Positions 13,902-23,306 of a DNA stretch of 42,381 nucleotides are shown here, piece by piece. The stretch lies in contig JARYMM010000030.1 in assembly GCA_029907105.1 (NCBI GenBank), forward strand, positions 1 through 42,381, given 5' to 3'. The notes under the pieces were generated by a model, which saw nothing but the letters and a program-made list of their open reading frames with translations, was not told the origin of the DNA and did not search any database. A program made the translations under genes and the position numbers. The DNA comes from Anaerolineae bacterium (lineage in GTDB: Bacteria > Chloroflexota > Anaerolineae > UBA3071). Each line of letters begins with the position of its first letter. Position 1 is the first letter of the stretch.

Positions 13902-15647
13902 ATGAAACCTCTGGGCAAGGTGTTGCGATACCTGCGAAAACATTGGCTGACCACGCTGGGGGCCTACCTCAGCCTGCTATTGGCCACGGGTGCCAACCTG
14001 CTCAGCCCCCGGCTGCTGCAAGTGCTCATTGACCGCGGCATCAGCGCCGGCAACATGCGCACCATCGTGCTCATGGCCCTGATCCTGGTCGCCGTGGCCC
14101 TGGTGGGCGCGCTGTTCACTTTTCTGCAAGGCTACCTCTCAGAGAAAGCCTCGCAGTCAGTGGCCTACGACCTGCGCAATGCCCTCTATGCCAAAATCCA
14201 GAGCCTCTCCTTCAGCTACCACGACCAGGCGCAGACCGGCCAGCTCATGACCCGCGCCACCAGCGACGTGGAGATGGTGCGCCGCTTCACCGGCATGGGC
14301 TTCTTGCAGATGCTCAACGCCGTGGTCATGCTCGCCGGCAGCCTGGCCGTGCTCTTCGCCATGAACTGGCGGCTGACGCTGCTCATCCTGGCCCTCGTGC
14401 CCGTCGCCCTGGTGCTCTTCAGCATCTTTGGCCGCCGCGTGCGGCCCATGTTCGCACGCGTGCAGCAGAACCTGGCCGCGCTCAACACCGTGCTACAGGA
14501 GAACCTGGCCGGGGCGCGGGTGGTCAAAGCCTTCGCCCGCGAGCCGTACGAGGCAGAGCGCTTCCGCCGCGCCAATCAGACCCTGTTGAACGAGAACCTG
14601 GCCGTCTTCAGGACGCTGGCGCTGCTCATCCCCACCATCTTCCTGGTGGCCAACCTGGGCACGGCAGGCATCGTCTGGTATGGCGGCCTTCAGGTCATCG
14701 GCGGCCAGTTGTCGGTAGGCGAGCTGGTGGCCTTCAACAGCTACCTGTTCATGGTCATGATGCCCGTGGGCATGCTGGGCATGGTCTTCTCCATGATCGC
14801 CCAGGCCTCCGCCTCGGCCGAACGCATCTTCGAGATCCTGGAGGCGGAATCAGAAGTGGTGGAGGCGCCGGACGCCAAACCATTGCCGCCGGTGGAAGGA
14901 CGCGTGGCCTTCGAGAACGTGACCTTCCGCTACTTCGGCTCAGGCGAGCCCGTGCTCAAGGACATCAGCTTCGTGGCCGAGCCGGGTCAGACAGTGGCCT
15001 TGCTGGGCGCCACCGGCTCCGGCAAATCCACCATCATCAACCTCATCCCCCGCTTTTACGATGTCAGCGAGGGGCGGGTGACGGTGGACGGGCACGATGT
15101 GCGGGAGGTGACATTGGAGAGTTTGCGCGAGCAGATCGGCATCGTGTTACAGGAGACCACGCTCTTCGCCGGCACCATCCGCGAGAACATTGCCTTCGGG
15201 CGGCCGGAGGCCTCGCAGGAAGAGATCGAGGCCGCCGCCCGCGCCGCTGCGGCGCACGACTTCATCACCAGCTTCGCCGACGGCTACGATACCATCGTAG
15301 GCGAGCGGGGGGTGACCCTTTCCGGTGGGCAGAAGCAGCGCATCGCCATCGCCCGCGCCTTGCTCAGAAACCCACGCATCCTGATCCTGGACGATTCCAC
15401 CAGCAATGTGGATTTCGAGACCGAATTGCGCATCCAGCAGGCGCTGGACGAACTGATGAAAGGACGCACCAGCTTCGTCATTGCCCAGCGCATCAGCACC
15501 GTGCTCAACGCCGACCAGATCCTGGTGCTGGACAGGGGGCAAATCGTCGCCCGTGGCACGCACGAGGAGCTGTTGGAGACGAGCCCGATGTACGCGGAGA
15601 TCTACCACTCACAGTTGGCAGGGGACGACGTGAAACGTGATGCGTGA
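13902..15647 (+). CDS. ABC exporter subunit with degenerate ATP site
   Basis: A 581-residue half-transporter: six membrane helices (residues 15-320) and a nucleotide-binding domain (about 330-575). Walker A is GATGSGKST and the signature LSGGQKQRIAIARALL. The residue after Walker B is Asp (LILDDSTSNVD) where hydrolysis needs Glu, and the switch loop reads VIAQRIST where His is normal. The same Asp and Gln are found in TM287 of the Thermotoga heterodimer TM287/288, so this is the non-hydrolysing half. The partner is the next gene. Substrates of such exporters are drugs, lipids or peptides; here unknown. AAGGA precedes the ATG at 13902. The last residues (VKRDA) come from an intergenic repeat. 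Confidence 0.9.
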   Translation: MKPLGKVLRYLRKHWLTTLGAYLSLLLATGANLLSPRLLQVLIDRGISAGNMRTIVLMALILVAVALVGALFTFLQGYLSEKASQSVAYDLRNALYAKIQSLSFSYHDQAQTGQLMTRATSDVEMVRRFTGMGFLQMLNAVVMLAGSLAVLFAMNWRLTLLILALVPVALVLFSIFGRRVRPMFARVQQNLAALNTVLQENLAGARVVKAFAREPYEAERFRRANQTLLNENLAVFRTLALLIPTIFLVANLGTAGIVWYGGLQVIGGQLSVGELVAFNSYLFMVMMPVGMLGMVFSMIAQASASAERIFEILEAESEVVEAPDAKPLPPVEGRVAFENVTFRYFGSGEPVLKDISFVAEPGQTVALLGATGSGKSTIINLIPRFYDVSEGRVTVDGHDVREVTLESLREQIGIVLQETTLFAGTIRENIAFGRPEASQEEIEAAARAAAAHDFITSFADGYDTIVGERGVTLSGGQKQRIAIARALLRNPRILILDDSTSNVDFETELRIQQALDELMKGRTSFVIAQRISTVLNADQILVLDRGQIVARGTHEELLETSPMYAEIYHSQLAGDDVKRDA

Positions 15648-15682
15648 TCCGTGATGCGTGATCCGTGACCATCGCGTTTCAC
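15629..15682. repeat. Short tandem and inverted repeats at the end of the first exporter gene
   Basis: TGAAACGTGA (15631-15640) runs into two exact copies of TGATGCGTGATCCG (15638-15651, 15652-15665). GCGTTTCACG (15674-15683) is nearly the reverse complement of the first phrase. The stop codon of the upstream gene lies inside the first unit. Confidence 0.6.
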
Positions 15683-15754
15683 GCATGCCTGCGGCACCCC
15701 GCGGTGGTCACCTTCTTCTATGCTGGAACTCTGATAATGAAGTAGGGTACAACT

Positions 15755-17647
15755 ATGTTTCATGGACCCGGACCTGGCGGAGGATTCCGCCGCCTGGGGG
15801 GTATCGAGGAAGCGAAAACACATGACACGCGGCGCACATTGCGCCGTCTGTCCGCCTACCTGCGGCCGTTTTGGGGGCAACTGGCGCTGGTCATGGCCTT
15901 GATTACGACCACCGCCTTGCTGCAACTGGCCTCGCCCTACCTCATCGGCCGGGCGGTGGACCAGTTCATCATCGTCGGCGATCGGCCGGGCCTGGCCCGC
16001 ACCGTGTTGCTGTTGCTGGCGGTGTACCTGGTGGACTGGGTGACGATGGGGCGCTCCTTCTACCTGATGTCGGCCATGGGCCAGCGCATATTGTTGCGCA
16101 TGCGCACCCAGATCTTCGAGCGCATCCAGAGCCTTTCGCTCAGCTTCTTCGACCAGCACGAAGCCGGCGACCTGATGTCCCGCCTGGTCAACGACGTGCA
16201 GGTGATCGCCCAGGTGTTCAACGTGGGCATCGTGCAGTTGCTGGGCAATGTGCTTCTGCTGGCAGGCATCGTGATCGCCATGCTGGGCCTCAACGCCCGG
16301 CTGGCCCTGGCCAGCTTCACCGTGCTGCCGGCCATGTTTGTCATCGCCTTTGTCTTCTCCCAGCGGGCGCGCACCGCCTTCCGTCGCACGCGGGAGACCA
16401 TCGGCCAGGTCAGCGCCGAACTGGAGGAGAAGATTGCCGCCGTGCGGGAGGTACAGGCCTTCGGCCGCCAGGAAGAGAACCAGGCCCGCTTCGCCGAGTT
16501 GAGTGCCGCCGACCGCGACGCCAACGTGCAGGCCGTGAGCGTGACGGCGGCCTTTTCGCCTTCGCTGAACGTCCTCAGCAGCATCGCCATCGCCATTGTC
16601 GCCGGCTACGGCGGCTACCTGGTGTTGCGCGGCCAGGTGACTGTGGGTTTGATCGTCTCCTTCCTGGCCTACGTGCGCAACTTCTTCCAGCCCATCCAGT
16701 CGCTGGCCCAGCTCTGGGCCACGCTCCAGGCGGCACTGGCTGGCGCCGAGCGGGTGTTCGACTTGATTGACACACAGCCGGACCTGGTGGATGCCCCCGA
16801 CGCGGTGGAGATGCCACCCATCGTCGGCAGAGTGGTCTTCGATCACGTCTCCTTTGCTTACCAGTCCGAGGAACCGGTGTTGGAAGACGTCAGCCTGGTG
16901 GCTGAACCGGGGCAGACGGTGGCCCTGGTGGGGGTGACCGGCGCCGGCAAGACCACGCTGGTCAATCTCCTGGGCCGCTTCTACGAGGTTAAGGAGGGTT
17001 CGATCACCATAGACGGCTATGATGTGCGCAAAGTGACCCAGGCCAGCCTGCGGCGGCAGATGGGCGTCGTCCTGCAAGATACGTTTCTCTTCTCCGGCAG
17101 CGTGGCCGACAACATCCGCTACGGCCGCCTGGAGGCCACAGACGAGGAGGTGATCGCCGCGGCCAAACTGGCCGGTGCCGATGACTTCATCAGCCGCCTG
17201 CCGGAAGGTTACCAGACGAAGCTGGGCGAGCAGGGGCGCAACCTGAGCCAGGGGCAACGGCAGCTTATCGCCATTGCTCGCGCCATCCTGGCCGACCCGC
17301 GCATCCTCATCCTCGACGAGGCCACGTCGAGTGTGGATACGCGCACGGAGAGGCTGATCCAGGCGGCGCTGGAGAAGCTGTTACGGGGCCGCACCAGCTT
17401 TGTCGTCGCCCATCGCCTGAGCACCATCCGCAACGCCGATCAGGTGCTGGTCATCAACGATGGGCGTATCGTGGAGCGGGGCACACACGAGGAGTTGCTG
17501 GCCGCCGGCGGCATCTACCACAACCTGTACATGAGCCAGTTCCGCCGTGAAACGTGCAACCTGGAACCTGAAACTACTGCCGCTGCAGGTACCCCCGCGC
17601 CTGCTCGGCATATGGACCGGTCGGTGCCAGCTCCAGGTAACGGCTGA
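15755..17647 (+). CDS. ABC exporter subunit with catalytic ATP site
   Basis: A 630-residue half-transporter that should pair with the product of the gene at 13902. Six helices (residues about 45-350) precede the nucleotide-binding domain: Walker A GVTGAGKTT, Walker B with catalytic Glu (LILDEATSSVD) and switch His (VVAHRLST) are intact. Its signature is LSQGQRQ rather than LSGGQ, as expected for the half that completes the degenerate site. It starts with a Gly/Pro-rich stretch (FHGPGPGGGF). The natural end is near MSQFRRE; the last 30 or so residues are encoded by the AACCTGGAACCTGAAAC repeat and by the antisense of the next gene. The ribosome binding site is weak. Confidence 0.9.
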   Translation: MFHGPGPGGGFRRLGGIEEAKTHDTRRTLRRLSAYLRPFWGQLALVMALITTTALLQLASPYLIGRAVDQFIIVGDRPGLARTVLLLLAVYLVDWVTMGRSFYLMSAMGQRILLRMRTQIFERIQSLSLSFFDQHEAGDLMSRLVNDVQVIAQVFNVGIVQLLGNVLLLAGIVIAMLGLNARLALASFTVLPAMFVIAFVFSQRARTAFRRTRETIGQVSAELEEKIAAVREVQAFGRQEENQARFAELSAADRDANVQAVSVTAAFSPSLNVLSSIAIAIVAGYGGYLVLRGQVTVGLIVSFLAYVRNFFQPIQSLAQLWATLQAALAGAERVFDLIDTQPDLVDAPDAVEMPPIVGRVVFDHVSFAYQSEEPVLEDVSLVAEPGQTVALVGVTGAGKTTLVNLLGRFYEVKEGSITIDGYDVRKVTQASLRRQMGVVLQDTFLFSGSVADNIRYGRLEATDEEVIAAAKLAGADDFISRLPEGYQTKLGEQGRNLSQGQRQLIAIARAILADPRILILDEATSSVDTRTERLIQAALEKLLRGRTSFVVAHRLSTIRNADQVLVINDGRIVERGTHEELLAAGGIYHNLYMSQFRRETCNLEPETTAAAGTPAPARHMDRSVPAPGNG

Positions 17648-19946
17648 ATCTCTCCCTGGCTTCCTCGACCTTTCCCTGTTCCCAGAGCACCTGGCCCAGG
17701 TTGAAGTAGAGGGCCGAGAAACCGGGGGCCAGAGCCAAAGCTCGCTCATACGACTTCTGGGCGGCGGCCAGTGAGCCGCGGGCGTGCAGCAGGTCGCCCA
17801 TGGCCTTGTGCACCAGCGGTTCCGAAGGGTCGGTCATCATGGCGGCAAGGGCTGCCTGTTCCGCTTTCTCCAGATCCCCCAACACCTGATATACTGCCGC
17901 CCGCTGCACCTGCAGCAGCACCAGCTCTGACCGGGACAGGCCGCCGGCACTGGTGCTGACCTGCAGGGCCTGCCCGTAGGCCCGCAGCGCCGCCTGCGGT
18001 TGCTCCGAGGTCGCCAGTTCATTGCCCAGATCGAACCACTGTCGAGCGGACAGGTCACCCGGTTGCAGAAGATCCAGCGCCCTTTCACTCTGGCCATCGG
18101 CCAGCAGGGCCTGAGCCAGATCGCTGCGGATGATCGTGGGATCGGGCAGAATACGCTGCGCCTGTTCCAGCGCCGCCACCGCCTTCGCCGGTTGGCCCTG
18201 GTTCAGGTAGAGCGCACCCAGCAAGGCGTAACCGGGGCCAAATGAGGGGTCGCGCTGCAATACCTCGTCTTCTACCGCCGCTATGGCCTCCGCCAGCCGC
18301 CCCTGCTCGGCGACCGCCGCCGCCAGGTTCGTCCAGTACAAGGTGCTTTCCGGCTGCAGGGCCAGCGCCTGACGGAAGGCCGCCTCGGCCTCTGCCGCCC
18401 GGCCGCTGTTCAGCAGGGCGCTGCCGGCGTTGTTGTGCGCCGTGGCATCGTCGGGATTCAGCACCCGCGCCTGGTCAGCCTCCTCCAGCGCCCGCGCCCA
18501 ATCGCCCTCCTCCAGCGCCACGCGGGAAAGATTAGTGTGCGGCAGGCTGGAGCGGGGCGCCCGCGCCGCCGCCCACGTCCACAACGTCCGGTCATCCTGC
18601 CAGTTCGGCACGATGAGCAGTGTGGTGACCAGGCAGGCGATCAGGGTGATCACGCCGGCCGCCCCGAGCGTGAGAGCAAGCCACCACTGCCTGGCGGCTG
18701 CGGGCTCAGATGCCGTCGCCCGGCGCAGCAATGGCCATAGCGTGCCTCCCAGCGCCAGAATGAAAAAGAACGAGGGCAGGTACAGGAAGCGCTCGGCAAC
18801 AATGGACCCGCCGCGCAGCTCCAGAGGCAGGATATTGGCGACCGGCAGCAGGCTGATGGCGAAGGCCAGCCAGAGCCAGGCGGCCCGCCGGCCTCGCCGC
18901 AACGCCCAGAGCAGCAGCGCCAGCAGTAGCAGCGTCAGGCCCAGTTCCACCCAGGCCAGCGCATCGGTCACCGGCACGGGCAACGGGCTGAAGTGGACCG
19001 GCGCCGATGTGCCGAAAGGCCAGACCAGGAGCAGCAGATAGCGGGCCACGGAGCGGCCGACCAGCAGCAGCCGCTGCAGGGCGTGGCCGGCCGGCAGGGC
19101 TGCCTCCGGCTGCGGCCGGTAGAGGTAGCCCAGACCGACGTTGCGCAGCGCCAGGTAGACCACCCCGGCCACGGCCAGGGCCAGGTAGACGGGCCAGCGT
19201 TGTCGCCAGCGGGCGCGCCGCACGGCGTCGAAGGTCAACAGGAGGAGGGGGAAGGTAACGGCCATTTCCTTGCAGCCCAGGGCCAGCAGAAAGGCCAGGC
19301 CGCTGCCGATGGCCTGTAGCACCTGCGCCCACCTGCCCGGCGGCCGCAGGGAGGCCAGGACCAGGGCCAGCAGGACGAAGAGCGTGCTCAGCAGGTCGAA
19401 GCGGCCCACGATGAGAGCCACCGCTTCCACATGCACGGGATGCCAGGCGAAGAGGAGGGCCAGGCCAAAGGCCAGCCACTCCCGCAGCGGCTCCCCGGTT
19501 ACGGGCTCGCTTTTCGTGTTTTCCTCCCTTTCCTGCCCTAACCAGCGCCGCAACAGCATATAGGCGAGCACCGAAGTCAGCGCGTGCAGCAACAGGTTGG
19601 TCAGGCGGTAGCCTGAGGCGACCAGGCCGTGCAGGGCGTAGTTGGCGAAGAAGGTGAGCGCCACCAGGGGACGGAAGTAGTTGGGCGAGAAGGGCAGGTG
19701 GCGCATCAGCGCCTGGGAAAAGAGCGCGGCGTCACGGTAATAGGGCCACTCCACCAGCAGGATCTGGTCATCCCAGACGAAGTCGCCGGCGCGGACGCCG
19801 ATGAAGGCCAATGCGGCCAGCACGCCGACGATCAGAGCGGCCGCCCAGACCGGCAAGACCGGCCACGACCTCGACGGCCGCTCCAGATCACGCCTCCGCT
19901 GCCGTTGTTGCAGGAAGGCCCTCTGCCTGTCAGATGGTTTGCTCAT
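17574..19946 (-). CDS. TMTC-like membrane glycosyltransferase with TPR domain
   Basis: A 790-residue membrane protein. The N-terminal half has about 10-11 hydrophobic helices of the GT-C type, with DD in FVWDDQILL (residues 59-60), NYFRPLVALTFF, HPVHVEAVALIVGRFDLLSTL and GCKEMAVTFPLLL. These are the marks of the TMTC/DUF1736 family, which in animals O-mannosylates cadherins. The C-terminal half (about residue 480 on) is TPR repeats. A role in glycosylating exported proteins with a lipid-linked sugar donor is inferred. The ATG at 19946 has AGAGGGA upstream, right after a perfect hairpin (19961-19996). It overlaps the convergent exporter gene by 74 bp. Confidence 0.75.
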   Translation of the reverse strand: MSKPSDRQRAFLQQRQRRRDLERPSRSWPVLPVWAAALIVGVLAALAFIGVRAGDFVWDDQILLVEWPYYRDAALFSQALMRHLPFSPNYFRPLVALTFFANYALHGLVASGYRLTNLLLHALTSVLAYMLLRRWLGQEREENTKSEPVTGEPLREWLAFGLALLFAWHPVHVEAVALIVGRFDLLSTLFVLLALVLASLRPPGRWAQVLQAIGSGLAFLLALGCKEMAVTFPLLLLTFDAVRRARWRQRWPVYLALAVAGVVYLALRNVGLGYLYRPQPEAALPAGHALQRLLLVGRSVARYLLLLVWPFGTSAPVHFSPLPVPVTDALAWVELGLTLLLLALLLWALRRGRRAAWLWLAFAISLLPVANILPLELRGGSIVAERFLYLPSFFFILALGGTLWPLLRRATASEPAAARQWWLALTLGAAGVITLIACLVTTLLIVPNWQDDRTLWTWAAARAPRSSLPHTNLSRVALEEGDWARALEEADQARVLNPDDATAHNNAGSALLNSGRAAEAEAAFRQALALQPESTLYWTNLAAAVAEQGRLAEAIAAVEDEVLQRDPSFGPGYALLGALYLNQGQPAKAVAALEQAQRILPDPTIIRSDLAQALLADGQSERALDLLQPGDLSARQWFDLGNELATSEQPQAALRAYGQALQVSTSAGGLSRSELVLLQVQRAAVYQVLGDLEKAEQAALAAMMTDPSEPLVHKAMGDLLHARGSLAAAQKSYERALALAPGFSALYFNLGQVLWEQGKVEEARERFSRYLELAPTGPYAEQARGYLQRQ

Positions 19947-19960
19947 GATTCCCTCTTGTC

Positions 19961-19996
19961 GAGACCGGACAGGTTTGGCAGAACCTGTCCGGTCTC
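19961..19996 (-). promoter_or_regulatory. Perfect 15-bp hairpin in front of the TMTC-like gene
   Basis: GAGACCGGACAGGTT (19961-19975) pairs perfectly with AACCTGTCCGGTCTC (19982-19996) around a 6-nt loop. On the transcript it ends 14 nt before the start codon, next to the ribosome binding site. It could affect translation or act as a REP-like element. There is no U-run. Confidence 0.6.
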
Positions 19997-20011
19997 TTGC
20001 GGGTACATGGA

Positions 20012-20089
20012 CTTGCTTGCGCTGGACGGCCACGCCTGTCCTAAAGTGAAGGAGCCAGCGGAGGAGTGGCGGACGCGGCCGTCTGCCAC
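20012..20089 (-). repeat. Twin-hairpin element C (degenerate, reverse orientation)
   Basis: CTTGCTTGCGCTGGACGGCCACG (20012-20034) resembles the reverse complement of the second half of element B (28227-28253). The hairpin GTGGCGGACG-CGGC-CGTCTGCCAC (20066-20089) resembles its first half with substitutions. It lies 7 bp beyond the etfA stop codon and could also end that transcript. Confidence 0.5.
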
Positions 20090-20096
20090 GAGCAGG

Positions 20097-21080
20097 TTAT
20101 CTTGCCAGGCGCTCTTTCAACACCTCCGTCAGCGCCGGCACGACCTTGAACAGGTCCTCGACGATGCCGTAGTCGGCCACCTGGAAGATAGGCGCTTCGG
20201 GGTCCTTGTTGATGGCCACGATCACCTTGGACGTGCGCATCCCCGCCAGGTGCTGGATGGCCCCCGAGATGCCGCAGGCGATGTAGAGATCGGGACGCAC
20301 CTGCTTGCCCGTCTGCCCTACCTGATGCTTGTAGGGGATCCAGCCGGCGTCTACGGCGGCGCGAGACGCGCCCACCGCCGCGCCCAACACGGCGGCCAGC
20401 TCGCGGATGGGCTGGAAGCCTTCCGGCCCTTTGACCCCCCGCCCGCCGGAGACGATGATGTTGGCCTCGGCCACGCTCACTTCACCGGTGCCAGCCTGCT
20501 CGAAGCCCACGACTTTGACCGGGATTTCCTCCTCGCGCAGCACGGCGGGAATGGCGATCACCTCGCCGCTGCGGGAGGCGTCCGCTTCCGGCATGGGGAA
20601 GGCCCGCGCCCGCACGGTGGCCATCTGCGGCCGGCGGCGGAAGACGACGTCGGTGAGGATGTTGCCGGTGTAGATAGGCCGCGTGGCCACCAGGTTGCCT
20701 TCGTCGTCCAACCGCAAGTCCAAACACTCGGCGGCCACGCCCAGGCCCAGGTCAGCGCTCACGGCGGCGGCCAGCTCGCGGCCGCGGGAGGTGCCGCCCC
20801 AGAGCAGGATGGCCGGCTGGTGTTCCTCGATCAGCCGTTTGAGCACGGCGGCGTAGGGGTCGAGGCGGAAGCTGGCCAGCGTGGCATCGTCAGCCAGGTA
20901 GACGGTATCGGCACCGTAGCCGATGGCCTGCCGGGCGATCTCTTCCACGCCCTGGCCCAGGACGATGGCGGCAACGGTTGTGCCGCGGGCATCGGCCAGT
21001 TGGCGGGCCTTGCCCAGCACTTCCCAGGAAAGGCTCACCGGCGTGCCGTTGAATTGTTCGATCCACACGAAAACGCTCAT
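20097..21080 (-). CDS. etfA: Electron transfer flavoprotein, alpha subunit
   Basis: A 327-residue FAD-binding subunit of electron transfer flavoprotein, which takes electrons from acyl-CoA dehydrogenases and passes them to the quinone pool. The C-terminal FAD motif is clear: [43 protein letters not shown] and [13 protein letters not shown]...ADYGIV. The N-terminal domain pairs with EtfB. AAAGGAG precedes the ATG at 21080. It follows etfB by 72 bp and is the last gene of the acd-etfB-etfA operon. Length and motifs are those of the family, so the assignment is firm. Confidence 0.95.
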   Translation of the reverse strand: MSVFVWIEQFNGTPVSLSWEVLGKARQLADARGTTVAAIVLGQGVEEIARQAIGYGADTVYLADDATLASFRLDPYAAVLKRLIEEHQPAILLWGGTSRGRELAAAVSADLGLGVAAECLDLRLDDEGNLVATRPIYTGNILTDVVFRRRPQMATVRARAFPMPEADASRSGEVIAIPAVLREEEIPVKVVGFEQAGTGEVSVAEANIIVSGGRGVKGPEGFQPIRELAAVLGAAVGASRAAVDAGWIPYKHQVGQTGKQVRPDLYIACGISGAIQHLAGMRTSKVIVAINKDPEAPIFQVADYGIVEDLFKVVPALTEVLKERLAR

Positions 21081-21152
21081 GTTGTTCTCCTTTGGCTAAT
21101 GGGCAAGCTGATAGCCGATGGCTACCCTCTGCTACCTGCAATCCACAATCTG

Positions 21153-21956
21153 CTAGATGACCTTGGCGGCCAGCAGGCGGTCGGCGAGGATGCGCGCCTG
21201 CTCTTCGACGGTGTCTGCTTCGATGATCTCGCACTGAGCGGCACGAGCAGGCGGCTTGCGGATGTTGGTCCAGCGCACAGCGGCGGCTGCTTCGCTGGCC
21301 TTATCGGCCTCCAACCCGGCGATATCGCCCATGCCCCAGACGGGGATTGCCATGCGCGCGGCGGTGCGGATGCCGCGGAAGCTGGGGTAGCGAGGCTCGT
21401 TGATGCCCTTGATGACAGCCACCACTGCCGGCAGCGGCGCGCTCACCACTTCCAACCCTTCTTCCACCAACCGCTCCACGGTGATGGTATGGGCAGTGAA
21501 ATCCACCTCCCGGATCTTGATCACACAGGTGAGCAGGGGAATGGACAGGTAGCGGGCCGTGGTCGCGGCGGTCAATCCGCTGTTGCCATCCACCGTTTCC
21601 TTGCCGCAGAGGACCAGGTCGTACTGGCCGATCTGGCGGATGGCCTGGGCCAGCGTGTAGCCGATGGTCCAGGCGTCGCCGTCGCCGAAAGCGGGGTCCG
21701 ACAGCAGCACCGCTTCGTCGGAGCCCATGGCCACGGCGGCCCTGAGCGCTTCTGTGGCTTCGGCGGGCCCCAGGGTCAGCGCGGTGACCTTGCCGCCGTG
21801 CGCCTCCTTCAGCCGCAGAGCCTCTTCGATGGCGTATTCATCCCAGGGGTTGACCACCCGGGTGACTTTGAGCGTGCCCTGCATGACGTCGGCGGGCTCC
21901 ACCTTGGGCAGCTCCGCCGTGTCCGGCACTTGCTTGAGACAGACAATGGCGTGCAA
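21153..21956 (-). CDS. etfB: Electron transfer flavoprotein, beta subunit
   Basis: A 267-residue subunit that binds AMP and forms a heterodimer with EtfA. Visible: HAIVCLKQVPDTAEL at the start, NPWDEYAIEEALRLKE, LVLCGKETVDGNSGLT and SIPLLTCVIKI. The start is taken as TTG at 21956 because GGAGG lies 7 nt upstream and the protein then begins as family members do. An in-frame ATG at 22010 would add residues encoded by intergenic repeat DNA. It stands between the acyl-CoA dehydrogenase and etfA genes, as expected for a beta-oxidation electron path. Confidence 0.93.
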   Translation of the reverse strand: MHAIVCLKQVPDTAELPKVEPADVMQGTLKVTRVVNPWDEYAIEEALRLKEAHGGKVTALTLGPAEATEALRAAVAMGSDEAVLLSDPAFGDGDAWTIGYTLAQAIRQIGQYDLVLCGKETVDGNSGLTAATTARYLSIPLLTCVIKIREVDFTAHTITVERLVEEGLEVVSAPLPAVVAVIKGINEPRYPSFRGIRTAARMAIPVWGMGDIAGLEADKASEAAAAVRWTNIRKPPARAAQCEIIEADTVEEQARILADRLLAAKVI

Positions 21957-21980
21957 TGGTGTTCCTCCCTTCTGTGTGGT

Positions 21981-22047
21981 GGTGATTGGCAGATTGGTAA
22001 ACTGGTACACAGTCGGCCCTCTCCAGTGCCAACCTACCAGTTATTGG
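21981..22047. repeat. GGTAGATTGG-type repeats between acd and etfB
   Basis: GATTGGCAGATTGGTAAACTGG on one side and GCCAACCTACCAGTTATTGG on the other form an imperfect inverted pair. The same vocabulary builds the insert in the regulator gene (6889-7091) and the stretch 10911-10960. Confidence 0.55.
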
Positions 22048-23257
22048 CTTCTGCCTGCCAGATGTCGGCGTCGTAGGCCGGCAGTTCGCAGCGCAACGGT
22101 GCATCGCTGCGGTAGCCCAGCGCGTAGTCGGCCTGCATGAGCAGATGCACCTCCCGCGTGCCCTCGTAGATGATGGCGCCTCTGGCGTTGCGCAGGTAAC
22201 GCTCCACGTCGTACTCGTCCGAGTAGCCGTAGGCGCCGTGGATTTGCAGGGCGTCGGAGGCCGATTCGAAGGCCGCGTCGCAGGCATACCATTTGGCCAG
22301 CGAGGTCTCCCGCGTGTTGCGCAATCCCTGGTTCTTCATCCAGCCGGCGCGGTAGACCAGGAGCCGCGCGGCCTGCTCGCGCTGTACCATCAGCCCGATC
22401 ATACGCTTGATCAACTGGTGGCGGCCAATCTCCACGCCGAAGGTCTGGCGCTGGCGGGCGTAGTACAGGGAAGCCTCCAGGCAGGCGCGGATGAGCCCCA
22501 CGGCGCCGGCGGCCACGGTATAGCGCCCGTTGTCCAGGGCACTCATGGCAATCTTGAACCCCTCGCCTTCCCGGCCCAGCAGGTTTTCGGCGGGCACGCG
22601 CACGTCCTGGCAATGGATCCAGCCGGTGTCGCCGGCGCGCACCCCCAGCTTGCCGTGAATGCTGCCCGTGGTCACGCCGGGGAAGCGGCGCTCGACGATG
22701 AAGGCGCTGATGCCGCGGTGGGGGGGCTGCGCTCTGGGGTCGGTCTTGGCGAAAAAGAGGAAGTTATCGGCCACTCCGGCCAGGCTGATCCACATCTTCT
22801 CGCCGTTGAGGACGTAATGGTCCCCTTCGCGGCGGGCAGTGGCGGTGAGGGCAGCCACGTCGGAGCCCGCGCCGGGCTCGGTCAGCCCGAAGGCGGCGAT
22901 CTGCTCGCCCCGCGCCTGGGGCACCAGGTAGCGCTGCTTTTGCGCTTCCGTGCCCCACTGGAAGAGGGCCAGGCTGTTCAGCCCTACGTGCACGGACATG
23001 ATGACGCGAGCAGAGGTATCCACCCGCTCCAGTTCCTCGCAGGCCAGGGCCAGGGAGAGGTAGTCCATGCCCGCGCCGCCGTAGCGCACAGGGATGCAAA
23101 TGCCCAAGAGTCCGATGGCGGCCATCTTGGGCAGCAGGCTACGGTCAAATGTGTGTTGGCGGTCAAGCTCCTTGATGACGGGCCGGATTTCCCTTTCGGC
23201 GAAATCGCGCACCGTCTTGCGGATCATCTCGTGTTCGGGCGAGAGAGTGAAGTCCAT
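22034..23257 (-). CDS. Acyl-CoA dehydrogenase
   Basis: A 407-residue FAD enzyme that introduces the 2,3-double bond into acyl-CoA and hands electrons to EtfAB. Family marks: [51 protein letters not shown] (FAD/substrate loop), [25 protein letters not shown], and [13 protein letters not shown], where the Glu of YEGT is the catalytic base in short-chain and branched-chain types. Chain length preference cannot be read from sequence. The ATG at 23257 has only a weak ribosome binding site. It is the first gene of the operon, behind the promoter and operator at 23307-23351. Confidence 0.93.
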   Translation of the reverse strand: MDFTLSPEHEMIRKTVRDFAEREIRPVIKELDRQHTFDRSLLPKMAAIGLLGICIPVRYGGAGMDYLSLALACEELERVDTSARVIMSVHVGLNSLALFQWGTEAQKQRYLVPQARGEQIAAFGLTEPGAGSDVAALTATARREGDHYVLNGEKMWISLAGVADNFLFFAKTDPRAQPPHRGISAFIVERRFPGVTTGSIHGKLGVRAGDTGWIHCQDVRVPAENLLGREGEGFKIAMSALDNGRYTVAAGAVGLIRACLEASLYYARQRQTFGVEIGRHQLIKRMIGLMVQREQAARLLVYRAGWMKNQGLRNTRETSLAKWYACDAAFESASDALQIHGAYGYSDEYDVERYLRNARGAIIYEGTREVHLLMQADYALGYRSDAPLRCELPAYDADIWQAEANNW

Positions 23258-23306
23258 CTTGCCTGGAGTCCTCGACGTTGAACGGTTGGGCTCAGTATGA
23301 GCCGAA

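Noticed and set aside
15602-17257. 551-codon open frame on the minus strand, His/Gln-rich
   Set aside because: It is antisense to the second ABC exporter gene, whose Walker motifs are intact. The His/Gln/Asp-rich composition is typical of antisense reading.
21957-22010. N-terminal extension of EtfB from an upstream ATG
   Set aside because: The extra 18 residues are encoded by intergenic repeat DNA. The TTG at 21956 has a good ribosome binding site and gives a family-typical start.
19629-22076. 815-codon open frame on the plus strand
   Set aside because: It is antisense to etfA, etfB and the TMTC-like gene, all of which have clear motifs. Length alone is not evidence at this GC content.
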